Of a stretch of DNA of 64,000 nucleotides, positions 24,725 through 36,523 are shown in pieces. The notes beneath the pieces were generated by a model. That model was not told where the DNA came from, did not search any database, and saw only the letters and a list, made by a program, of their open reading frames with translations. Each line of letters starts with the position of its first letter. Within the stretch, counting starts at the first letter, position 1. The stretch comes from Diatrype stigma. Its lineage: Eukaryota; Ascomycota; Sordariomycetes; Xylariales; Diatrypaceae. The stretch covers positions 48,966 through 112,965 of the forward strand of contig JAKJXP020000128.1 in assembly GCA_022225965.2 (NCBI GenBank), in the 5' to 3' direction. The translations under genes were made by a program, and so were the position numbers.

Positions 24725-26980
24725 TTACAACTGGCGCCATCCTGCGATTCGCGCGTTTTGACCCCCAAGCTCATCTATATATTTGCGGACTTTCCGTTCA
24801 ATTCCGTTATCATCCAGGCCAAATCGATCGTAGTTGCTCGGATTAGAGGCCGAGTACCCGTACCCAGTCATGCCAACACTCGCCGTCACATACCTGGCCC
24901 ACGTGGTAGCAACGTACTCCTCCACGCTGACGATAGGCGTGCCGTCCCGAGTAAACACGCTATCCCTGTATGCCTGATCCTGTCTGTCGAAGTGTTCGAA
25001 GCTTGGGCAGCTCACCACGCGCGTCGGAATTCCGGAGGCAGTCAGCCGCTCGGCGGCCTTGACGGCGTAGTGTAGGTTTGTGCCGCAGCTGGCCAGTGTG
25101 AGAGAAGGCCTGTCTTGCGCCACGACGACATACGCCCCCTGGGCTACTTTGAACCGATCCGTGCCAGGGACAGGACCGGTCGGATCGCGCCCGAGGGACA
25201 GAATCGTAGGGCCGTCCTTCTTGGCGAGGGCCACCAGCCAGGCTCCGATGACTTCCTCGCCATCGCAGGGACGGATGTACGTCAGGTTCGGCATCGCCCG
25301 GTACAGAGAATCCACTTCCACCGGTTGGTGAGTCTGTCCGTTTTGACCTTCGGCAACGGAGTCATGCGTGGCAATGTGGATGACCGGAAGGTGGCTGAGA
25401 GCCCCCATTCGAACACCCGGTGCCGCCTGTAAAGGAAGAAGTTAGTAATATTATGTACAAGATCGTCTTGAAGTGCATATGATAAACGACCAGATGAGCG
25501 ACGTGCAGAAATCGGGCAATGTAAGAGACTCACATAAAGATAGAACATGAGAAAAGTGGCTGTAATGGGTAGAAAGGTGCCAGGATTATACGCTGCGATG
25601 CCGTTGGAGATCGATACCATGGCATGCTCTCGAATGCCATATCTGATATAACGCCCCTGGTAGCCAACAGAGGGAGAAAAGACGTCTGATTCCGAGTAGG
25701 CTACTTTGTTCGAATTCACCAGATCGGCACCTCCGCCGCAAAGGGCCGGGTGGATCGCCCAGAGCTTTTCCAAGGCGGCGCCATTGGCGTCTCGAGTAGC
25801 TTGGCCTTGGAACGGCTTCGAATCGAACTGCCTCAGGGTTTCGAGCCATTGCCCCCCATCGCTGCCAGTGATAGACCTACTGAGGTCCGCAGCTAGGTCG
25901 GGATAGGCCTGGGCGTATCTCTGCGTCAACCGCAGCCAGTCATCCTCAAGCTTTCCCCCGTGTGCTTTCCTCTCTCGGAAGTACGCCAACGGGCCAGCTG
26001 GGACCTCGTGCGTGGTGTCGGGGTCTTGGCCGGCTAGAACCTTGTGTTTCCGAATGCTCTCTCTGTCAAAGGTACCGTGGTGTGCCTTGTGCGTTCCAGC
26101 AACCGAGGTGCCAAGTCCAATCACGGTCCGGACGTTGACGAAGGTCGGTCGCCCTTTGACCGTCTTTGCGAGTTTCAGAGCGGCGACGAGGGCCTGCACG
26201 TCGTAGTTGCCGTCGGGAACCTCGAGAACATGCCACCCCGATGCTCGCATCTTGGCATTGATGTCTTCCGTGTTGATCCAGTCTAGTGGGCCGTCACAGG
26301 TCACCTGGTTGTTGTCGTAGATAAGCACGAGGTTATCGAGCTGAAGGTTCCCCGCGAGCGAGATGGCTTCCAGAGCGACTCCTTCCATTAAGCAACCGTC
26401 TCCTGTCATACAGTAGATGCGAGACTGGATGATATCAAAACTGTCACGGTTATAGCGAGCTGCCATGTTCTTGGAGGCAATCGCAAGGCCAACGGCATTA
26501 GCGATACCCTGGCCGAGCGGCCCCGTCGTGACCTCTACCGCTGGCTCTTCAATCTCGGGATGTGCGTGACAGATGGTCTTGTAACCATTGGTCTTCGCAC
26601 TCCCGTAGCCCTTGACTTGTTCCATGGTCCAGGCATCATAACCAACTAGGTGATTCAGCGCATATAGGAACATCGCGGTATGTCCTGAAGACAACGTTAG
26701 CTAGCAGGTCGTCAATGGGAATTCATGAAGATGATGAGGTCTTACCATTTGAGAGCACAAATCGATCACGGTCGAACCACGAAGGGTTCGAGGGGTTGTA
26801 TCTCATGACATGCTTGTAAAGAGCGACCCCAATCGCAGCCATGCCAATTGCAGACCCTCCATGACCACCGCCATTCTGTGAACAGATGTCGAAGATGAGG
26901 TTGCGCAAAGCTAGAACAGCATAATCGTCGTCGCTGAGATTTGTGGACGTCTTCGTCCTGAGGCTATCTTCGATACCCAT
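24725..26980 (-). CDS. Dihydroxyacetone synthase-like transketolase, three exons
   Basis: Exons 26980-26746, 26684-25534, 25426-24725, 695 aa, phase-consistent. It is a thiamine-diphosphate transketolase: GGHGGSAIGMAAIG and SNGHTAMFLYAL (substrate and ThDP histidines), GPLGQGIANAVG, the cofactor motif GDGCLMEG followed about 27 residues later by NN, then GIREHAMVSISNGIAAY (ThDP glutamate) and THDSVAEGQNGQTHQPVE. The sequence resembles fungal and yeast dihydroxyacetone synthases (xylulose 5-phosphate + formaldehyde to dihydroxyacetone + glyceraldehyde 3-phosphate) rather than housekeeping transketolase, but that subdivision is my inference. The C-terminus RQL is not a canonical peroxisomal signal. 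The frame upstream of ATG 26980 is open but has no ATG. Divergent from the SDR gene. Confidence 0.87.
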
Positions 26981-27568
26981 GTTGCTAATACCCCTAGAAA
27001 GCGTGGGCCCGTTTATTGGTGGTAATGCAATTGACAAGACGGGTTCAGGGGTAAGTATAATTATTGAGATTTGCCTCGCCAGGATGTCGCCGCATCGTTA
27101 TTCGACCCCATCCTCGCTATTCTTCCCCGAAGCCTCCCTCCTTATGAATCAACATGTCGTGTTTGTCACGATATCGTATTCAATGCTTCGATCGTCACCG
27201 TCGGTCGCGAGCTGGCACATGGTCGGGCGGGATTATAATCCCGTAGGAAATATGGAGAATACCCTACGTTCCCCACTTTGTCGGGCCTCCGTTGCAATTC
27301 CGGGGCCCCACATCACGCTACTCGCGGAGCCCAGAAACCCGTATCGGAGGATAGCCCAGTAGTTAGCGGGGGAAAGACGAACAAGGAATGGGGACAAGAA
27401 ATCCGGGGGACGTGAGGGGAGAAAGGGAAAAGGGAAAAAGAAAATCACATGTCGGAAAGCTTTCACAGGGACATAGAAACCGCGCCAAGTACAGGTAGAA
27501 GGCCCTTATAACCCCTATTATCTCGTCATCTTGTAGAAGGTCCGACGCGATCACTTGACACAATCACA
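26981..27568. promoter_or_regulatory. Shared divergent promoter, transketolase/DHAS (-) and SDR (+)
   Basis: 588 bp separate the two start codons, a single bidirectional control region. A TATA-like CTTATAACCCC lies at about 27505 on the SDR side. No factor-specific site is asserted. It should be a target of any cluster regulator. Confidence 0.55.
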
Positions 27569-28595
27569 ATGGCTTCTACCGATCGTTATCTTCAGAACTC
27601 CGTCCAGGACCTGCTGTCGCTCAAAGGCCGGACGGTAGTTGTCACCGGTGGAGCACGTGGGTTGGGTCTCGCCTTTACGCTAGCGGTTGCAGAGGTAGGG
27701 GGCAGCGTGGCGGTTCTCGACGCCGCTGAGAAACCCCATGACCAGTTTTTCGAAATACAATCGAAATTCAAAGATATAAAGCTCGGATACTATAAGTGAG
27801 TTGTTTGGTCCAGGTTATATGACAGGATTTGCGCAACCGTTCTAACTGCTAGTTCCCTAGGACCGATGTCACGAAGTACGCCTTACTGAAGGAGACCTTT
27901 GACCAGGTCGTGAAAGACTTCGGACGTATCGATGGACTGTATGGCGATCCTATCCCCGAGAACGAACAATAAAAAATTGACCAGTTGTCCAGAGTCACCG
28001 CAGCGGGAATCTGCCCTGACCAGTCCTTCCTTGAACGTGCTCCCGAGTCGGTAGCCAAGTGCATGGACGTCAATGTTCTTGGGACGTATTACTCGGCCCA
28101 GCTGGCGGCCATTCAAATGGCCAAGCAAGAAGCCACTCCTTTCAACACGCGAGGAGGTTCCATAGTCATGATTGCTTCGATTGCTGCTCACGTGGCCAGC
28201 AAGGGCCAGAACACGAGCGACTATTGTGCTAGCAAAGGAGCTGTTATGTCGCTCGCCAAAGCCTTGGGGGTAGAGCTCGCCGGTCTGGGCATACGTGTGA
28301 ACAGCATTTCTCCAGGGTACGTTGTCCCACGCCATAAAGCTGTGACTTCCCTTCCCGTCGAACACAATGCTAACCTGGTGCTTCTAGATATATGGAGACG
28401 GACATGACGCTGGACCTATGCAAGAGGCTCCCTTGGCTTGGAGATATCATGCACAACGAGCCACCGATGCGTCGCATGGGTGATCGCACTGACCTGAAGG
28501 TTCCCGTGGTCTATTTGCTTTCCAATGCCAGTGCCTACCATACCTCCGATGATATATTAATCACCGGCGGTATCCATGCTGGTCGACTTCTGTAG
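27569..28595 (+). CDS. Short-chain dehydrogenase/reductase, polyol/xylulose-reductase-like, four exons
   Basis: Exons 27569-27795, 27861-27938, 27993-28316, 28388-28595, 278 aa. Classical SDR with TGGARGLG (cofactor), the helix-4 region VTAAGICPDQSF, NVLGTYYSAQ, catalytic Ser in IASIAAH, YCASKGA (Tyr-x3-Lys) and SPGYMETDMT, then an ITGGIHAGRLL end. The overall shape matches fungal NADP-dependent mannitol, sorbose and L-xylulose reductases, which interconvert ketoses and polyols; this assignment is by resemblance. The third intron interrupts the SPG-Y motif and the second sits just before the VTAAG strand. It is divergent from the transketolase/DHAS gene, whose substrate would be a ketose phosphate. 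Confidence 0.9.
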
Positions 28596-29482
28596 CCTTG
28601 CCTTCGCTAGTAAATAGATCACGAGACTATGACCCCAAAAATACAAAATCACTACACTATTCCCAGCTTCTGTTTGCAAATCTAGGTCCCTGAATATTCA
28701 ACATATAGTACTCGTTAGACTTACGTGACTTGTAGCTGATGATATTAGCTAGATGATAGGGAAATCTCGCCATGAGCTTCGTCGCCCGCAATGACAGAAC
28801 AGCAGGTAGGTAGGGGGCAGGAAGGGACTAAAATGATTCTCAAGCCTATGGAACCTGTAAGGGGAGGGGCAGCTCCTTGTATAGCCGTAAAAGCATCCAC
28901 TGGTGCAGATATAGGGTTCTATAGAGTATGGATCCCCGTAACCCCCTGGTAGTTACCGTACTTTATCCCCTGACAAGCACTGACTCCTCTGAGGCTCTGG
29001 CGATCGATATGTGTCTCAAGTTGGATACTGGCGATTAGTTATCATCGATTAGGAAGAGCGATTTGTCCGTAAATGTGACAATCCTGCATTAGAAAGAATG
29101 CAGACAAGGAGGGCAAGGCCAAGCCCCTTTTTGACCCGAGATCGCAGTAACTACATAACTAGTGATTCCCAAGTGCTGCGGCGCTATCACAGCCCCCACT
29201 ACCCCCTACTTCCTACCCCACGTCCCCAGATTATAGTCGCATTGCATAACATACCCCTCCTTTCCAAGTTCTGGGGACTCATTTCCCAACTTCGACTTTC
29301 ATTCCCCAATTCCCAAACCCCAAACTCCAAACCCCACATTCGCCCCATTCACCCAATCGCTCACAACACCCGCGACAGTGACGTATCACACAATACACTC
29401 TAAAGAGTCCAATGTTCTCTTCTCACGGGTGCGCTCATGAACTTCCAAACTATACCGTAAAGACATCATAGATCACATCACA
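28596..29482. other. SDR 3' flank and regulator promoter
   Basis: Around 29200-29360 the plus strand is a C/A-rich, G-poor pyrimidine tract just before the regulator gene, typical of fungal promoters near the transcription start. An open frame at 29098-29403 lies in this low-complexity DNA and is not called. Confidence 0.45.
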
Positions 29483-32253
29483 ATGTCTTCATCACACCGA
29501 CGCCATGTGACCACTGCCTGCATTCCTTGCAGAAGAAGCAAGGTCAAGGTGAGAAGCACAGTAGCTCTTGGCGATCGTTAGTAACATTGCTAATCAATAC
29601 ATACCAGTGTGACGGTGGTGTTCCGGTATGCTCCCACTGCAAGAACAAAGGCAAAGGCTGCCAATACCACCCTGCTGCAGACAAGAGAAAGTGAGTAGCC
29701 TCGGTGGGGTTCCTCTGCGTCGTTGTCTCACGCTGCTTTCAACCATCGACTCAAGCTCACAAGGCATCTAGGAGCTCTCTGAAAGATACTGTCAATCCGC
29801 TACTGAAGCGCATCCATCAGTTGACTTGTATCATTGAGAACCTCAACTTGCCTGTTCCTCCGATGGATCAAGACACAGAGGCTATCATGGCCAAGTTTGA
29901 CAGTAGCATCCCGGTTGGGCATCGAAGTCGTGCATCGATATCAACAGCCCAGCTCAGTTCAGAAATCCACCAGTCAGGTTTCTCGTCAGACTTCTCAGAG
30001 CCTTCCCCAGGATCAAATGTAGCTTGTACCATGGAAGCACATCGGACTGAAGATCCTAAGCCTCATCGAAACACCAATTCTGATCCCCTCTTCTGTGGTG
30101 GTTCTGAAATGCCTGTTGACATCCCTCCTGCCAGCTTCTTCGATGGCTGGACCAATAACAGTCTCAATCTCTTCAACGGCAGCAAAGAAGATATCACCAC
30201 CATGGAGCCAAACATGCTGGACTGGCACGTCCTGAGCTCAGAACTAGATTTGGACGCCGATATTAGACTTGGCCAGAGCCCGGAGAACTTCGCCTTTCCC
30301 GATCTAGAAACTGCAACTATAAGACAGCCGCCAGCCCTTTCTCCTAACCCCGCCGCTTCTCCTCGTACTGAAACCGGCCGAAACGATGCGGATGACGTGG
30401 AGGGGCTTATCGACCAGCTGTCAGATCGCGTGGGGGCGCTAAGGATAGGGCCACATGGCCAAACGCGATTCTACGGACCGACATCGAACTTCAACCTCGT
30501 GGAGATGCCGGCTGCAGATAACTCAACCGTTCACCGCACAATACGAGATAATGGTGGTGACACATTAGAACGCCTCGGGCTCGGCCAAGAGGTTCCGCAG
30601 GAACTGGAACAACACCTAACTAATCTGTATTTCACGTGGCAAGACCCATCCCTGCATATAGTTGATAGGGCAATGTACGAAAAGTCGAGGGCGCTTTGGA
30701 CGGAGAACCGAGAGGATACAGCCTACTTCTCCGAGTCCCTGCGAAATGCGATGTAAGTATCTATCTTTAGTGCGGGCGTACTGGCCAGATCTCAAGCTGA
30801 CCATCATGAAACCAAAGATGTGCATTGGGAGCGGCATACGAACCTCGCTACCACCCGTCTTTTGTCACATTTCCAAGATCACTTTCAGACTTCTTCGCGG
30901 ATAGATCTAAGGCCTTACTAGAGATTGAACTCGACACCCCTACATTGGCCACTGTGCAAGCATTGATCACCTTGAGTGGCCATGACGTTGGGTGCAAAAG
31001 AGATGCCCGCAGCTGGCTATATACTGGTAAGCAGGTTGAAGCTAGCCGATTCGTGTGACTGTCCAACTGAGATTTGTTCCTACTAGGCATGGCACTGCGA
31101 CTAGCCTTTTACCTAGCACTACATGTTGATATGAAGCATTATGTCCAGGCGGGGGACATGAAACCCGAGGAGGCGGAGCTACGACGTATAGTGTTCTGGG
31201 CCGCCTTCACCGCAGACCAGTAAGCATACCCCCACCCTCTTCCTCTTGCACACAACCTGTGGAGATGTTTCTTGTCTAATCGGCTTTGGCTTTACTGTAG
31301 AATCTCAGGTTTCTCCTTGGGCAGATCATTTCGTACCAATATGGACGATGTCACCGCCGATAAACCAGGGAAACTCGGAGGTTCTGTGACCTCCGAAATG
31401 TGGTTCCCGTATGCATCATCGGGTTCCCCGCCCCCATTAGATGCACCGGTTCTGGAAGACTGTACCGAGCTGCTGAGCCGGGAAAGAATCACCCTCCATG
31501 AAATTACTGCTCCGTTGGGATACTATCTGTGAGTCCGAAGTCAGCCATCCCTAGAAGGAGCCGTGTCTAATCTATTGACACAGTTATGGATCTCGCACCG
31601 TGTCACGTAGCGTCTTGCAGGAGCTAAATGTCAAAACCGTGACACAACTCATCAGCTGGAAGGATAATCTGCCTTCAGCACTTCAAGTCGATGTGGATGC
31701 GCCGACGAAACCATACCTACCGCATGTGTTGCTGCTACAGTAAGTCCATCGACAGTCCAGTTATCTTCCAACTCCCCGAGCCTCTGTCTCATGACGGAAT
31801 GCTAACTTTCGCAGTATGCAGTATCACCAAAGCATGATCCACGCGCATCGTCCATGGATGTCGAAGACCCTTACACAACCACAGCCCAAGAAAGGCCCGG
31901 GCTACGTCCACGCTCGGGAGACATGCATTCGGTCCGCGATTTCCATCGGAAAGTTATTGTGCATCTACGAAAGCCAATATTCGCTAAGCCGGATGAACAT
32001 CCATGGCGTAGGGATCACGTGCACAGCTGCGTCGATCCTCATCTTCGCCTGCGTGAGCCTTCTGCCCAATCTGTCGTCTCAAGATGTGCTGTTCTATCTG
32101 GGCGCTTGCTTCCGGGCTCTGGACTGCTTCAGTCCGTCTTGGGAGGTCGCGAGGAAAACGCGGGACTTCCTGGTGCTGTTCCAGCGCAAGTGGCAGTCCT
32201 TCAGCCGCTCGACAAATGCATCCAGGAAGCGTAGTTGGCCAGAGCATGCGTAA
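29483..32253 (+). CDS. Zn2Cys6 fungal transcription factor, eight exons
   Basis: Exons 29483-29548, 29608-29690, 29772-30752, 30818-31026, 31087-31219, 31301-31528, 31584-31739, 31815-32253, all GT-AG, giving 764 aa. The binuclear zinc cluster is at the N-terminus: C13-x2-C16-x6-C23-x6-C30-x2-C33-x6-C40, with the basic RRSKVK between. The first intron splits the cluster, as is common. The middle (from about residue 400: CALGAAYEPRYHPSF, RSWLYTGMALRLAFYLALHVD, FWAAFTADQ) is the fungal-specific TF domain; the C-terminus is helical. The nearby divergent promoter, transporter and enzymes make it a candidate pathway-specific activator, which is inference from position. Confidence 0.93.
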
Positions 32254-32414
32254 TCAAGTCCTGTCATGGAGTGAGTCCTTTGACAAAGACACAGCAGAGC
32301 CACTTAGATCATGAATCGTGTCGTGAAAACATTATGGGTCCATCGCGATACAAGGGTAATAGCTGTATGTGGTAATTGGTTTCGACTTTTTTTATATTTA
32401 ACAATATGGACTCT
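32254..32414. other. Short convergent spacer
   Basis: 161 bp between the 3' ends of the regulator and the receptor-like gene, so their 3' UTRs probably overlap. Confidence 0.5.
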
Positions 32415-34126
32415 TCAACGACCACTCCAGTTGCTATGGGTTACTGGCCATGAATCAAGGGGGGAAGATTCTGCTCTATTCGTATCACCACCTCTTGACG
32501 ATGCCGATGGCCTGATCACATCATAATCTTCCGACGAGCCTCCAGCACCTGCATTACTCGTCCGGCCCTCTGTATTCGTCTCAACCTCGCGTTCGAACTC
32601 GTGCGTAACTCTGATTGCGCCGCTCGTATCCGACCCGTGCGGGAAGATCCCATCCGTGCTCGGATGCTCGCCCAGTCGTTCCATGCCCTCCGCGCGGCTC
32701 GTCATGCCGAACACGGCTTTTCTCCCGCCCCCAATCCCGCTAATGCTCATCCTGGATCTGATTCCGGAGTTTCTCTTCGGCGCCCTCGATTGTAGGTACA
32801 CCGCCCGCGGCTGCCGCTTGCTGCGTAGCTGGATCGAAACGGCCCTGCTTCCCCCGCCGATATACGGACTTGGCGTCCGATCGGTTTCCCGGACAGACGC
32901 GAGCCCGAGAAGGTTGTTCAGGCCAGGTATAGATGCTGCCAGTTGTCGGAGTGCTGGGATGCATGAGCAAATTATCAGAGCGCACGTCTCTATCTCGGAC
33001 CAGAGGAGAGGCGGTGCCAACTCATCTATATTGGGTCAGTCGACTAGTCCGCAAGGGGTTGCAATTGGGAGGGTAGCGCACATGTATCATCAGCATCGAT
33101 GCGTGATGCGTACGTGATACGTACGACTGAAGCTGCGGTTACTCTGAATTTCCAATCAGTAAAGACTTTGTATATAGCAGTATATACATGCTAAGACCTA
33201 CAATAAGCCGAGTGAGAACATAATGATGAGGCCAATCCTCTTGGCTAGAGGTACTTGGAGCCTCCACATAGGCCGTATAGGCTGAATGAATAGTATAAAG
33301 TCAGTGACGAGGTTGAAGGCGAACTAGGAGGGGATGATCAGTATTCGACTACATATTTATTCTCACAACCAGGTACCTACCGTGGTCCACCAAAGAGGAA
33401 ACAGGTTTAAGCAAGTACCCTCCATGTTAGGATACCAGGATTTCGCGACAGGACTACACCTGAAGACAACCACGCAGGTCTCTTCGATGGCCTGACATAG
33501 GAGAAAGACGGCCATGGTCTTGTTCAGTATAGCCAAGCTTAGTCCCGGGAATATCCTGAGATAAAGAAAGGTGAAGGACGCTTTGGCAGTAAGAACGCTC
33601 CAACTGTAGGCAACAGAACATGCCGTTTGAAGCTATACAGAGTTTAGCGGGCATTAATGGTTGGGTTGATCGATGTACAAGCGTGCCTTGAGGTAAGTCT
33701 CATACTTCTCCTCGTTTACGTCTTCTCGATGTCGACCAAGTCCGTGGTGCGAAGCTGCTACATAATGAGCCACATGGGCAGCCGTAGTTTGTCTGGAAGA
33801 GGGCCAGGAACGCTACCAGGACATACCAACAATCACACAAGAGCATAGCCCTAGCAACAAGATCTTGGGTATCCTGTCAGTGAAGTGAACTGCATTATTA
33901 GCTGGAAAAGACGACCAAGCATACCCAGCTGAAAATTATCAGTGCTACCTAACGAGTTAGACGGCATCTCCATTGTTTCGATGTGGCAGCTGGACTCACC
34001 ATCATCTAGACACAATATCTTCACTATGCAAACTTTAGCCCATGCCCGGACAACAATCGTGAACGTCGTGATGACCATCAACGTAACGCTGCCGTTAACG
34101 AGGGCGCGAATTTCGGCGGTGTCCAT
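32415..34126 (-). CDS. Pth11-like/rhodopsin-fold integral membrane protein, seven exons
   Basis: Exons (minus): 34126-34000, 33901-33827, 33757-33679, 33603-33381, 33323-33202, 33143-33082, 33025-32415, about 432 aa. Exon 2 may instead start at 33889 (both acceptors keep phase). Family marks in order: a first helix with LDDG at its end, ASHHGLGRHREDV, the AKASFTFLYLRIFPG helix, FRCSPVAKSWYPNMEGTC, FNLVTDFILFIQPI, RIGLIIMFSLGL, and DDTYELAPPLLWSEIE before the last helix. These are the fungal rhodopsin_dom/Pth11-related receptors of the plasma membrane. There is no CFEM domain at the N-terminus. The C-terminal ~150 residues are a polar, Ser/Arg-rich cytoplasmic tail. The ligand is unknown. Confidence 0.87.
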
Positions 34127-35440
34127 GTTCTCGTCCAAGTTTTGGGTCCTGATCAACACAACACGACATGGAGAAGAAGATGGAAATCACAACCGCTCGG
34201 ATACGGCCAGGGGAGTGAGATATCGTATAATTATGGAGCGCCTTATGATTTAAGGTTCAACGACGACCCGATGCTGTCATCGGAGAACTAGTGTACTTAA
34301 GCAACGAGTACGATGGTTCTCCATCTTATTGAACCAATCTTGTATTGATTACCTATGACCCAACAAGTTTCGATTCGTAGTTGAATGGGATCGCAACAGG
34401 GATTATGTATCCCCCCGCCAAGGCTAAGCAAACGGCTTTTCATGATATATTCCAGCCCATACAGGTCCGAAGTAGGTTACCCCTGACTGAACTATCAAAA
34501 TAGGAGGGGTGGGGCCCTTCACAAAACGGTGGATACCTTGGACATGTCAAAGCTCGCATTGAGATACTTTCAGTGATGTATATACCATGAAGTCATCATG
34601 CTAAGTACTTAGTTAGCAAGATCTGTCTTCGGGGCCTTGAGTGGCATGCCTAGTCGGAAGCTGAAGCTACCGTAGTTAGAGCGCACGCTTTGACACATGG
34701 CCCAAACTTCATCGTAACCGCTGTGCGTGCCTCTACTATGGCCATTAAGTATTCTAGTTGGGATCTGTAGCCAGGGAGTAGGTACTTGAGCAGTTCAACT
34801 CGGGTGCACTATGTCGGAGTTTTGCCTTATCGATCCTCCACGCAGACTCACGTACAGATGTAGCATCTAGAGCAATAGAAGAGGCGAAACCAAGTAGCTG
34901 GCTAACTATAGCGGGTCCATGCCGCGTGTTGTAACAGGGAGATTTCTTCCTAGTTCTCCAAGGTTGGAGATGGAAAACTCTCAGCTCTACAGCACGTGGA
35001 TTTACAACTAGCGCAAGCATCTCAGGGAGCAGCTGAAAACAACATATACAATGATCCAAGCAAACTCTCCTTTGGCGAAAGAACTGATATATGTATTACA
35101 TGCCGCGAGCTTGGTATGTAAGTAACTCATCAGCGACTTACGATCAGGCATGTCATCTCAGGACCCCCTACTCCGGGGAGAAGTGAAAGTTCGAAAAGGG
35201 GTCTGAGTATAATATTAGTATGGTCTCCATTATTGGATATACGCGATAGGGCGGTTTACAAAGCCCTGGGTACGTGAGTTGGCAACGACGTCTTTCCACA
35301 TTCAATTACCGCCCGATCCATCTCAGTCCCGTCAACGAACAGTCTTCACCCCATCCCTTCCAGGGGCTAAAACACCACCATACTTACACTTACACTCGGA
35401 CTAAAATCCGCGATGCCAATTCCTTTTCAGCTTCTCGACC
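34127..35440. other. Intergenic, 1.3 kb
   Basis: It holds the promoter of the receptor gene on its left side and the 3' flank of the NmrA gene on its right. No gene, RNA or repeat is recognised. Confidence 0.45.
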
Positions 35441-36523
35441 TCAAGAAGACTCCCCCTTACCGTTGCCGCTGCCGCCACCCTTGACCATCCGCCTCACCGT
35501 AACCTCAAACGGCGTCGGCTTGACCCCGACCCGCGCCAGCAGCTCCTCCAGCGTCGGGTCATCAACGAGGCACTCGCCCGCCTCGAGCGCATCGTACGTG
35601 CTCGCCCACCAGCGGACCGCGGGGGCCTCGAGCCCGCGGTCCTCGACGTAGTGCCGCACGTGCTCGTCCCGCCCCACGATCTCGACCCGGACCTCCCTGC
35701 CCCGCGCCTCGGCCACCAGCGCCGCAACCTCGCGCACGGTGCGCGCCGTCGCCGGCCGCGTGCTCAGGTAGAACGAGTGGATGGCTCCGGAACCGGACGA
35801 TGCGTACGTGCCCGGCGGCGCGACCAGGACGAGCGCGCTGGCAATCCCCAGGTCCGCGATGGCCGTCCAGCAGACCTTGCCGTCGCCCGCGAGCTTGACG
35901 GCCGAGCGCGCGTCGCTGCCGTCGCCCGCGAAGTACCCCAGGTACAGCGGCCACGACTCGCTGTACAGGCCCTCGCGTATGGCGACGACTTCCTTAAATG
36001 CAGGCGCACCGCTCGCGATCTCCCGCAGGTACGCCTCGGTGCGCAGGTGGGCGCGCATGACGCCGGCCCTGCTCTGGTCCCGCCCACCCATCGCGCCATC
36101 ATCATCACGCGCGAACGCGAACGCCAGGCTGGAGTAGACGAGGCGGCGCACGCCGGCGCGGGCCGCGGCGTCGATGGCGCGGCGGTGGTGGGCGTCGCGG
36201 CCGGGGCCGAGGGGCGCGCCGGTGGCCGGGTCGGCGAAGTCGAGGGCGATGTCGGGCGTCGACACGAGGAAGAAGGTCGTCACGCCTTGCAGGGCGGCCT
36301 CGAGCGAGGCCGGGTCCTCGAACGAGGCGTGCCGCACCTGCACCTGCACCTCGCGGCCCCCCTGGGAGGCGAGGGAGGCCCACTTCGCGGACCCGGGCGC
36401 CGAGGACGTCAGCGCCACGATGGTGGTGGTGGCGGGTGGTGCGAGGTCGTGCGCTAGTAGCGCGGCGAGGGTGGCGCCGCCGAGCTTGCCGGAGGCGCCG
36501 AGGATGGCGATTGTTTCGGGCAT
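35441..36523 (-). CDS. NmrA-like atypical short-chain dehydrogenase family protein
   Basis: Single-exon, 360 aa. The N-terminus AILGASGKLGGATLAALL is the GxxGxxG Rossmann motif of atypical SDRs. VRHASFEDPASLEAALQGV and VSTPDIALDF follow, then an NmrA-style GVRRLVYSSLAF, HLRTEAYLRE and REGLYSESWPLYLGYF. No classical YxxxK is in place, so it is either an NADP-dependent reductase of the isoflavone-reductase type or a redox-sensing regulator such as NmrA. Which one cannot be decided. The gene is much richer in GC than its flanks, so long antisense open frames appear and are ignored. Confidence 0.82.
   Translation of the reverse strand: MPETIAILGASGKLGGATLAALLAHDLAPPATTTIVALTSSAPGSAKWASLASQGGREVQVQVRHASFEDPASLEAALQGVTTFFLVSTPDIALDFADPATGAPLGPGRDAHHRRAIDAAARAGVRRLVYSSLAFAFARDDDGAMGGRDQSRAGVMRAHLRTEAYLREIASGAPAFKEVVAIREGLYSESWPLYLGYFAGDGSDARSAVKLAGDGKVCWTAIADLGIASALVLVAPPGTYASSGSGAIHSFYLSTRPATARTVREVAALVAEARGREVRVEIVGRDEHVRHYVEDRGLEAPAVRWWASTYDALEAGECLVDDPTLEELLARVGVKPTPFEVTVRRMVKGGGSGNGKGESS

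Noticed and set aside
35651..36457. 268-codon plus-strand frame
   Set aside because: Antisense to the GC-rich NmrA-like gene; an Arg/Gly/Ala-rich shadow frame caused by codon bias.
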